From DATACQ01 sp036555515 (GTDB lineage: Bacteria > Desulfobacterota > Binatia > UBA9968): a DNA stretch of 16,818 nucleotides. The stretch spans positions 1 through 16,818 of the forward strand of contig DATBLC010000189.1 in assembly GCA_036555515.1 (NCBI GenBank), read 5' to 3'. Below are positions 7,647-13,965 of this stretch, one piece after another. The notes under the pieces were generated by a model. That model worked only from the letters and a program-made list of their open reading frames with translations, had not been told where the DNA came from and searched no databases. Both the position numbers and the translations under genes were made by a program. How positions within the stretch are numbered: the first letter of the stretch is position 1; each line of letters starts with the position of its first letter.

Positions 7647-8948
7647 TCACTGGCTCATGGATTCCAAGAACTCTTTATTATTCTTGGTGCCATGCATCTT
7701 ATCGAGCAAGAACTCCATCGCCTCGACTACGCTCAACTGGGATAAAACCTTGCGCAATATCCAGATGCGGTTGAGATCTTCTTTGGCGATCAGCAACTCT
7801 TCTTTTCTGGTTCCCGACTTGTTGATGTCGATGGCCGGAAATACACGCTTATCCATCAACCGGCGGTCTAGGTTGACTTCCATATTGCCGGTACCTTTGA
7901 ATTCTTCGAAGATGACTTCGTCCATGCGGCTGCCGGTATCGATCAGCGCGGTGGCCAGGATCGTCAAGCTGCCGCCGTCTTCGATATTGCGCGCCGCGCC
8001 GAAGAATTTCTTCGGCTTGTGGAGAGCATTGGAGTCGACGCCGCCGGACAGAATCTTGCCGCTCGGCGGAACAACAGTATTATAGGCCCGAGCTAGGCGC
8101 GTGATACTATCTAACAAGATCACGACGTCCTTGCCGTGCTCTACCAGCCGTTTGGCCTTCTCAATAACCATCTCCGCTACCTGGACATGGCGCGTCGCCG
8201 GTTCGTCGAAGGTGGAACTGATTACTTCGCCGTCCACGGAGCGCTGCATATCGGTAACTTCTTCCGGCCGCTCGTCGATCAACAGCACGATCAAGATCAC
8301 TTCTTTATGATTATGCGCGATCGCTTTGGCGATATTCTGCAGCATCATGGTTTTGCCGGTGCGGGGCGCGGCCACGATTAAGCCGCGTTGGCCTTTGCCG
8401 ATGGGCGTGAGCAGATCTACGATGCGCGTTGTATAGTTATCAGGCTGGGATTCGAGACGTAGCCGCTCGTTGGGATATAACGGCGTCAGGTTATCGAAGA
8501 GGATTTTCTCCCGGGCCTTTTCGGGATCCTCGTAATTAATGGACTCGACTTTTAGCAGCGCGAAATAACGCTCCCCTTCTTTGGGAGGGCGAATATGGCC
8601 GGAAATGATATCTCCAGTGCGCAAACTAAATCTGCGTATTTGGCTTGGCGAAACATAGATATCGTCGGGACCAGGGAGATAGTTATAATCAGGCGCCCGG
8701 AGAAAGCCGAATCCATCAGGGAGCGTTTCCAAAACGCCTTCGCCATAAACATGCCCATTCTGGTCGGTTTGCGCTTGCAAGATCGCGAAAATCAGCTCCT
8801 GCTTGCGCATATTGGCCGCACCTTCGATGTTAAAGCCCTTGCCAATCAACGCGAGATCGCTGATCTTCTTTTCCTTGAGAGCTTTGAGATTGAGCCCGTT
8901 GTCGTCCGTACCTTCCGGTTCGGCGGCCCGCATTCTGCCACGCACCAT
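7647..8948 (-). CDS. rho: transcription termination factor Rho
   Basis: Hexameric RNA-dependent ATPase that loads on nascent untranslated RNA and releases RNA polymerase. Starting at the ATG at 8948 it has 433 residues, close to the usual 419. It opens with a short charged leader, then the Rho N-terminal domain (LKALKEKKISDLALIG, then MRKQELIFAIL). Next come the RNA-binding OB fold with DGFGFLR (78-84), Walker A AAPRTGKT (193-200), LLIDERPEEVTDM (222-234), Walker B VVILLDSITR (275-284), the Q-loop region PPSGKILSGGVD (294-305) and TGSRMDEVIFEEFKGTGNME. An in-frame TTG at 9041 would add 31 residues unlike any Rho N-terminus. The ATG instead has AAAGGAG 11 nt upstream and matches homologues. 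Unusually, no rpmE follows; rpsB is next. Confidence 0.96.
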   Translation of the reverse strand: MVRGRMRAAEPEGTDDNGLNLKALKEKKISDLALIGKGFNIEGAANMRKQELIFAILQAQTDQNGHVYGEGVLETLPDGFGFLRAPDYNYLPGPDDIYVSPSQIRRFSLRTGDIISGHIRPPKEGERYFALLKVESINYEDPEKAREKILFDNLTPLYPNERLRLESQPDNYTTRIVDLLTPIGKGQRGLIVAAPRTGKTMMLQNIAKAIAHNHKEVILIVLLIDERPEEVTDMQRSVDGEVISSTFDEPATRHVQVAEMVIEKAKRLVEHGKDVVILLDSITRLARAYNTVVPPSGKILSGGVDSNALHKPKKFFGAARNIEDGGSLTILATALIDTGSRMDEVIFEEFKGTGNMEVNLDRRLMDKRVFPAIDINKSGTRKEELLIAKEDLNRIWILRKVLSQLSVVEAMEFLLDKMHGTKNNKEFLESMSQ

Positions 8949-9055
8949 AAACGATAAGTCTCCTTTCGATTGGGTAAGAGCCCTAAAGAATCTTTCTCTC
9001 CCCTGACTCGGTTTCAAGATAGCAGTTGATTTGCACGGCAATTCGAAATCGGCTC

Positions 9056-9074
9056 GGGGTTTCCGACAAACCCC
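9056..9074 (-). promoter_or_regulatory. perfect 7-bp hairpin in the rho leader
   Basis: GGGGTTT, a 5-nt loop (GTCGG) and AAACCCC on the minus strand, about 110 nt before the rho ATG. No T-run follows, so it is not an intrinsic terminator. Many bacteria autoregulate rho through its leader by Rho-dependent termination; this hairpin could be part of such control, but that is inference. The rest of the 8949-9429 gap (481 bp) is A/T-rich and holds the rho promoter and the operon-end hairpin but no gene. Confidence 0.45.
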
Positions 9075-9249
9075 TGCAGCAGAATTTTAGATATGGCAAA
9101 TTTTCGGTATCGGGCGTGTCATTACGACAAGCATCAAGACAATTTTCGAGGGTTCTTACTGAAAACCAATTCAAATTAGGAACGGATCAAACTGGACGAT
9201 GCGTCGCTAGTGGGGGTTTTGTTTTAAGACCGCTGCGCGATTTATGTTA

Positions 9250-9278
9250 ATACTATTTAAAACTGGATTTCTTGTCAA
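9250..9278 (-). promoter_or_regulatory. sigma-70-type promoter of rho
   Basis: On the minus strand a consensus -35 TTGACA (9278-9273), a 17-nt spacer and a -10 TAGTAT (9255-9250) in a locally A/T-rich stretch. Transcription would start near 9243, giving a leader of about 295 nt before the rho ATG at 8948. It is the best promoter match in the window and faces the right gene. Confidence 0.65.
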
Positions 9279-9362
9279 GTGCTATTTTGTAATCTACTGC
9301 TAGTTTTTCTTACAGAGAACTGAGTCCAATCCTAGGATATCACACGTAGCTCGATAAGCAAT

Positions 9363-9410
9363 GAGGCGGGCGACGGAATTCGCTATTTGTCGAATCCCTC
9401 GCCTCGCCCC
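9363..9410 (-). terminator. long imperfect hairpin after the ABC-importer operon (putative transcript end)
   Basis: Two 20-nt arms (9363-9382 and 9391-9410) flank an 8-nt loop; about two thirds of positions pair, with solid TTCG/CGAA and GGGGC/GCCTC-type ends. It begins 20 bp after the binding-protein stop codon. On the minus strand it is followed by CATTGCTTATC, without a T-run, so it may be a 3'-end stabilising structure or Rho-dependent end rather than a classical terminator. Confidence 0.4.
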
Positions 9411-9429
9411 TTTGAACACGTCCGGAATT

Positions 9430-10557
9430 TCACCCTTCCCAAATTGGCTTTACGTGCGTATCCAGCCATTTCTTGGGATCTTCGAGGAACGATTTGTCGT
9501 TCACCGGCACGGCCATGGTGCCCTTTGGGAACGCCGTTTCGATCGCGGTCTTCGACTTGAAATCTTTGCGCGCGGATTCCCTGCCGACGGAATCGATCGC
9601 TCTTTGTCCTTCCTGCGAGATGGCCCATTCCGCGAACAGCCTTGCCGCATTGGGATTGGGCGCTTTCGCGTAAATGCCGGCTTGGCGCGGGAAGACGATC
9701 GGTGCGACCGTTTTGAGGTAATCGATGGGAGTTCCCTTTTCCTTCTCTTCGATCACGTCATGCAGCAGCGCGGGCATGCAGATGGCGTATTCGCCGGCAA
9801 TCACCAAACGAAACATCGCACTAGTGCTCTTGTGCACTGGAACATTCAGCGCTTTAAGCCCCCTGAGAAAGTTGTTGAAGCGGTTGTCGTCTTTCCATTG
9901 CTCCTTCAGGCCGGCGAGCATGGAGCTGAGCGGCCCGGCTCTCATCGGGTCATCCAACGCGACCATTCCTTTGAATCTCGGGTTGGCGACATCCTCCCAG
10001 CTCTTGGGCAGTTCGGCGGGCTTTATTTTCTTGGTATTGTAAGTCAGCGCCTGCACCTGCAAGCTCACGGTGGGCAGAGTCGGATCATGTAGGACCAGCA
10101 CATTCTTCTGAATCGTTTCATAGCTGGCCATCGCCCCGGCGGCGCGCAATACGGGCGGCGCGTTGTCCGACAAAATTATATCCACGCTCGATTGACCGCC
10201 CTGAAATTCAGTTAGGACACGGGTGACGATTTCAGGATTTCTCGCCTGCCAGTAGGTCGCTTTGATCCCGGAAAAGCGCTTGGTGAAAGCCGCGGTGAGG
10301 GCGCGCAGATGTTCCACGTCCCACACGGAGTAGACGATCAACGCCCCTTCTTTTTGCGCTTTCGGATAGAGTTCCTTGGCGAGCTTTTGATACGCCGCTT
10401 CCGCGGCGGCGGTTTGGTTTTGCCCGGCCGCCTTGCCGGTTGCCAGTGCGCCCTTCTGGGCCGCCCTCTTCATGTCGTCGGCCGCCAGTCCAAAACCCTG
10501 GACTAGAACTACAGGCGCGAGAACCAGAACCCACGCCGTAACTGTTTTTCGCATCAT
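9430..10557 (-). CDS. periplasmic substrate-binding protein of an Fe3+/AfuA-type ABC importer
   Basis: A 375-residue secreted binding protein. A signal peptide (KTVTAWVLVLAP core, likely cut after GLA at about residue 25) is followed by an Ala-rich helical stretch (about 28-62). Then comes the family-1 binding fold starting EGALIVYSVWD, with SVDIILSD (124-131), LTYNTKKI, SWEDVANPRFKGMVALDDP (186-204) and a C-terminal AEWAISQEGQ. The ATG at 10557 has a purine-rich Shine-Dalgarno sequence (GGGGGG, 8 nt upstream) and gives a clean signal peptide. An ATG at 10605 overlapping the permease stop (ATGA) would put 16 hydrophilic residues before it. The ligand region reads YAICMPALLHD (257-267), without the paired tyrosines of ferric-binding FbpA, so iron is not assured. 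It is the last gene of the operon. Confidence 0.85.
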   Translation of the reverse strand: MMRKTVTAWVLVLAPVVLVQGFGLAADDMKRAAQKGALATGKAAGQNQTAAAEAAYQKLAKELYPKAQKEGALIVYSVWDVEHLRALTAAFTKRFSGIKATYWQARNPEIVTRVLTEFQGGQSSVDIILSDNAPPVLRAAGAMASYETIQKNVLVLHDPTLPTVSLQVQALTYNTKKIKPAELPKSWEDVANPRFKGMVALDDPMRAGPLSSMLAGLKEQWKDDNRFNNFLRGLKALNVPVHKSTSAMFRLVIAGEYAICMPALLHDVIEEKEKGTPIDYLKTVAPIVFPRQAGIYAKAPNPNAARLFAEWAISQEGQRAIDSVGRESARKDFKSKTAIETAFPKGTMAVPVNDKSFLEDPKKWLDTHVKPIWEG

Positions 10558-10601
10558 TCCAATATCCCCCCTTTGCTGAAACCAACGTCTAACGTTTTCA
10601 T

Positions 10602-12257
10602 TCATAGACTGAACTTCATCTTGAACGCAAACTTGGCGATGGACACGGCAATCGCCAGTATGACCAAGTAGATCACCCCGCCTGCCGCAGCTTCGGCCCA
10701 CTGGCCGACCCTGAAGTATTCGAATAAAGTCACCGGGCCATACTCCATGCCCGGCGCGGTGAGCAGCACGGCCACGTCGACGTTACGGATCGCCTCAATA
10801 AAGATATAGAACAGCGCGCCGCCCACCGAGGGCTTGAGAATCGGCAAGGTAATCTTGAAAAACACATGCCGCCACTTGGCACCGTGCACCCACGCCGCTT
10901 CATCGAGTTCCTTGTGGATATTCACGATGGAACCGGAGGCGTTGCGAAACGCGTAGGGAAAGTAGGCGACGAATAGTCCCAGGCCGAGCGCCCATAGGCT
11001 ATTGTATAAGGGCGTACCGAGAAAAATGATCACCAGACCGACGGACAGCACCAAAGGCGGGAACGCGAGCGGCAGGGTGCCGATAAATTCGAACAGCCGC
11101 GCGCCGAATGTCCGGGTGCGATAGATCGCGAAGGCCATGATAATGCCGAAGAACACCGTCACCAGCGCAATGGTGACGGACAAAATCAGAGAATTATAAA
11201 GTCCGGTGACAAAGCTAGGGTGTCGCATCACCGTGAAATAGTTTTTCAACACCGCGTTTCGCGGAAAGTTCATGAAGGTCTCGTAGTCGTAGTACGGAAT
11301 CATCGATACGACGATGAGGACGATGAACGGAACTAAGATACCCGCGAGAAAGTAGAGGAACACTGCCAGGAAGGTCGCGTACTTCCACGGGCCGATATCG
11401 ATCACTTTGACGCGATAGCCCTTGCCGGTGATGGTCGCATAGCGCTCGGAAAAACGGGTCGCGCGCACGTAAAAATAAAGCGTCACCAAGGACATAACGA
11501 CCAGGATAACGCTGTACGCCGTCGCCAGGCCGGTGTTGAATTCGAGGGCCATCGAATCGTACACCCGGCTGACGAAAACTTTGATATTCGCGGGCGTCCC
11601 TTGCAAAACCGGCGTTTCAAAAGACCTCAGTCCGCGCAGAAAGTTCAACACAAAAGCGGAAAGAAATGCCGGCAGCGCTAGCGGAAAAGTGATCTTCATC
11701 ATGGTATGCACCGGTTTGCTGCCGGCGATATACGCGCTTTCTTCCAGCGAAGGGTCGAAGGACAAGAAGACCGGCAAAAGAAACAGATAACCCAACGGCA
11801 CGCAGGCCAAGCCGAACACCCAGATCATGCCCGCCATACTAAAGGCATTGAAGACAGGCGTAGAGACCCCGAGATATTGATCGAGCATGCCGTTCAAGAT
11901 GCCCGACTTTGGCGCCAGGAGAAGAATCCAGGCGATATTTTTCATGATCGGCGGCATCAAGATCGGATAGAGAGGCATCAACTCTACCAGCGCCTTCCCT
12001 GGCGTATTCGTCCGCGCCACGATCCACGCAAGCAACCCCCCCAGCCCCGTTCCGAGCAGCGCCGAGCCGCCGGCGTACACCACCGAGCTATTGAGCATCG
12101 CCCAAATATCTTTGTCGCCAAACACGCGAGCGTAGTTGGCGACGTTGAGGCCGACAGTGAAACCGAGCTTGCCGGAAGTAAGGCTCCGCCACAGGACGAC
12201 TATAACCGGAGTGATAATCGCCGCGCCGGCGATGCTGCTCGCTACCAGCGGCACCAT
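10602..12257 (-). CDS. fused two-domain ABC importer permease (AfuB/FbpB-like)
   Basis: A 551-residue membrane protein with two tandem binding-protein-dependent permease domains, the arrangement seen in ferric iron and related importers. Each half has about six membrane helices and an EAA loop that docks on the ATPase: LEESAYIAGS then ITFPLALP (171-196), and LDEAAWVHGA then ITLPILKP (451-476). A hydrophilic linker (about 267-292) joins the halves. The ATG at 12257 has only a weak ribosome site. The frame stays open upstream to a TAG at about 12350 without another ATG, GTG or TTG, and a much better AAGGAG (12310-12315) sits 7 nt before an in-frame ACG (12300-12302). The true N-terminus may therefore be about 15 residues longer. 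It ends next to the binding-protein gene. Confidence 0.88.
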   Translation of the reverse strand: MVPLVASSIAGAAIITPVIVVLWRSLTSGKLGFTVGLNVANYARVFGDKDIWAMLNSSVVYAGGSALLGTGLGGLLAWIVARTNTPGKALVELMPLYPILMPPIMKNIAWILLLAPKSGILNGMLDQYLGVSTPVFNAFSMAGMIWVFGLACVPLGYLFLLPVFLSFDPSLEESAYIAGSKPVHTMMKITFPLALPAFLSAFVLNFLRGLRSFETPVLQGTPANIKVFVSRVYDSMALEFNTGLATAYSVILVVMSLVTLYFYVRATRFSERYATITGKGYRVKVIDIGPWKYATFLAVFLYFLAGILVPFIVLIVVSMIPYYDYETFMNFPRNAVLKNYFTVMRHPSFVTGLYNSLILSVTIALVTVFFGIIMAFAIYRTRTFGARLFEFIGTLPLAFPPLVLSVGLVIIFLGTPLYNSLWALGLGLFVAYFPYAFRNASGSIVNIHKELDEAAWVHGAKWRHVFFKITLPILKPSVGGALFYIFIEAIRNVDVAVLLTAPGMEYGPVTLFEYFRVGQWAEAAAGGVIYLVILAIAVSIAKFAFKMKFSL

Positions 12258-12378
12258 CGAGCCCTGGCGAAATCCGAGCTTTATCGACTTCCAGCTTGCC
12301 GTGGCCTTACTCCTTATTTCGTGATTTGAATGATCCGGCCGGGATAACTAATACGAACGTCCTAAATAGATATTCGAG

Positions 12379-12612
12379 CTAACGACCCTTCCGCCCGTGG
12401 TTCGACGCGTGGCTCACACCACCCTGAGTCAAATCGAAGGGCAGCCGACAGGTCAGTACCACGATGACCGCCCACACCAGCCCCTGTATACTCAGACGAT
12501 TCGGGCGCGAGGCAATCGGCACGCTCGCACGTCTGCGGCCTACAGGCTCGTTCCCTCCCCAGACTGACTCATGCGACATTTGTGTAAAGATGTCTGTCCT
12601 AATGGCCGACAA
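12379..12612 (-). pseudogene. possible permease-gene remnant between ATPase and permease genes
   Basis: A 77-codon frame (TTG start, overlapping the ATPase stop by 14 bp) reads, after a basic stretch with GRRR, SIQGLVWAVIVVL at residues 41-53. This resembles the first membrane helix and preceding cytoplasmic tail of an ABC permease. After that it runs straight into the dispersed repeat and stops. It is out of frame with the intact permease. It could be the start of an earlier permease gene broken by the repeat, or a chance hydrophobic run. The surrounding 12303-12598 stretch shows nothing else. Confidence 0.25.
12391..12441. repeat. degenerate copy of a dispersed TTCGA...TCGAA palindromic intergenic repeat
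   Basis: Arms TTCGA (12401-12405) and TCGAA (12434-12438) enclose GGCTCA and TGAGTC blocks, with CCCTTCGA and CAGGG text on the minus strand. This resembles the abundant CCTTCGAC-CTCAGG intergenic repeats that I recall from many environmental genomes and that translate as PFD-type peptides. It is diverged from any clean consensus. Other copies must lie outside this window to prove it is dispersed. Confidence 0.45.
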
Positions 12613-13702
12613 TCAAGCTGATAGCGGATTTGTCAATGGATAAGAAAGTCTTGCCGCCTTCGCCGCCGACGCGAATCATCGGACAGAGCTTGTGCGAGGT
12701 CACCACGAGTTCGCGGGAGCCGACCTGAACCCGGTGGTCGGTGAGACCGCCGCGAAACTCGCGGCTGGTCATCTGTCCTTCCAAAACGTTGACCGTCCCG
12801 TCGGGAAACCGCTCATGGCTCAACTGAATCTCGCTCAGCCGGATCACCACCTTGCAGCTGTCCCCTGCCGCCACCTGGCCCGACACCGGCGAAACCAAGA
12901 TGGCGTTGCTAAGCTCGGCAACGGCGACTTCGCATTGCCCGTTTTCGACCTTGACGACCTTGCCATCGATCAACGTCGAATGTCCGATAAAGGACGCAAC
13001 GAACGGATGCGCCGGGCGGTTATAAATTTCATCCGGCGCGGCGTACTGCAGGATGCGGCCGCTTTCCATCACGATGACCGCGTCGGAAATCGTAAAAGCC
13101 TCCTCTTGATCATGGGTGACATAGAGCGCGCTGATGCCGACTTTCTTGATCAGCTTGCGGAGCTCGACGCGCATCTCTTCGCGCAACTTTGCATCCAGGT
13201 TGCTCAGCGGTTCATCGAGGAGTATCAGCCGCGGCTCCAGCGCCAGGCTCCGCGCCAGCGCCACCCGTTGCTGTTGCCCGCCGCTCAGCTGCGAGGGGTA
13301 ATGCTCTTCCCTTCCCTGCAATCCCACCAGATCCAGGGCGCCCAGGACTTTGCGCCGGATTTCTGCTTCGGCAAGCTTACGCAGTTTCAGGCCGAATGCG
13401 ACATTTTTGAACACCGTCATGTGCGGCCACAGCGCGTAATTCTGAAAGACGAAACCGATTTCGCGGGAATAGGGCGGCACCAGTACTCCTTCCTCAATGG
13501 ACGTCTGCACTTGATTGGCAATGTAAATGGCGCCCGCGTCGGGAATTTCGAGGCCGGCGATGGATCTGAGTAACGTCGTCTTACCACAGCCCGACGGCCC
13601 GAGGAAGGAAAGAATTCCCTTGTCGAACTCAAATGATACCTTATCTAACGCGGTGAGATCTTTGAACCGTTTGGTAACGCCTTCGACTTTTAAAATTGAC
13701 AT
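12599..13702 (-). CDS. ABC importer ATP-binding protein (FbpC/AfuC/PotA-type)
   Basis: A 367-residue ATPase that powers the importer from the cytoplasmic face. The nucleotide-binding domain has Walker A GPSGCGKT (35-42), Q-loop in GFVFQNYALWPHMTV (83-97), signature LSGGQQQR (139-146), Walker B LILLDEP (159-165), D-loop SNLDAKLREE and switch His197. A C-terminal TOBE-type domain (about 235-365) supports placement in the iron/polyamine/sulfate importer class. The ATG at 13702 agrees with relatives but has no clear Shine-Dalgarno sequence. It is the first gene of the importer locus, 341 bp ahead of the permease ATG. That is an uncommon order, since the binding protein usually leads. Specificity cannot be read from the ATPase. 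Confidence 0.92.
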   Translation of the reverse strand: MSILKVEGVTKRFKDLTALDKVSFEFDKGILSFLGPSGCGKTTLLRSIAGLEIPDAGAIYIANQVQTSIEEGVLVPPYSREIGFVFQNYALWPHMTVFKNVAFGLKLRKLAEAEIRRKVLGALDLVGLQGREEHYPSQLSGGQQQRVALARSLALEPRLILLDEPLSNLDAKLREEMRVELRKLIKKVGISALYVTHDQEEAFTISDAVIVMESGRILQYAAPDEIYNRPAHPFVASFIGHSTLIDGKVVKVENGQCEVAVAELSNAILVSPVSGQVAAGDSCKVVIRLSEIQLSHERFPDGTVNVLEGQMTSREFRGGLTDHRVQVGSRELVVTSHKLCPMIRVGGEGGKTFLSIDKSAISLIVGH

Positions 13703-13796
13703 ACGCTACGCTTACTCGGAGACGCAGGCGAGAAATACTCCACTGGCGCACGCCTTGATTTCTATCTCAATTGCGCAGGAAAGCAAACTTCCCCTT

Positions 13797-13829
13797 CGAT
13801 CGTTCCAAACGTTCCAATTGTTCCGATCG
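13797..13829. repeat. 9-bp-period tandem repeat bounded by CGATCG
   Basis: Three GTTCC cores at 13802, 13811 and 13820 (exact 9-bp spacing), separated by AAAC and AATT, start and finish at CGATCG. AACGTT and CAATTG palindromes fall at the joins. It lies about 100 bp upstream of the ATPase gene. It could be an operator-like iteron array or a simple repeat. Confidence 0.5.
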
Positions 13830-13841
13830 TTAAAAGAGAAT

Positions 13842-13923
13842 ATTCACCACAGAGTTCGCAGAGTGGGGAGGATTTTTTATCAAGAGTTCCTTTCTCCGCG
13901 TCCTCAGCGCCCCAGCGGTGAAT
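13842..13923. repeat. 82-bp palindromic dispersed element (ATTCACC...GGTGAAT)
   Basis: Terminal ATTCACC and GGTGAAT arms, with CAGAG/CGCAGAG text on the left and TTCTCCGCG/TCCTCAGCGC text on the right, form a long imperfect inverted repeat around an A/T-rich centre (ATTTTTTATC). The wording matches a class of CACCGCAGAGGCGCAGAG-type intergenic palindromes that I recall from many environmental bacterial contigs. It contains no gene, and lies 43 bp past the stop codon of the beta-CASP gene, so it could form the 3' end of that mRNA. Confidence 0.6.
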
Positions 13924-13965
13924 CATCTCTCTATGTGCTCTTTGCGGTCAAAATCGTTTCCGGCA

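Noticed and set aside
8949..9041. TTG-initiated 31-residue extension of Rho
   Set aside because: Unlike known Rho N-termini; the ATG at 8948 has a good ribosome site and the expected protein start.
10558..10605. 16-residue N-terminal extension of the binding protein (ATGA overlap with the permease stop)
   Set aside because: It would place a charged stretch ahead of the signal peptide; the ATG at 10557 has the better ribosome site. It remains possible as a coupled start.
12692..13573. 293-codon plus-strand frame opposite the ABC ATPase
   Set aside because: Mirror of conserved Walker and signature regions; composition typical of an antisense shadow.
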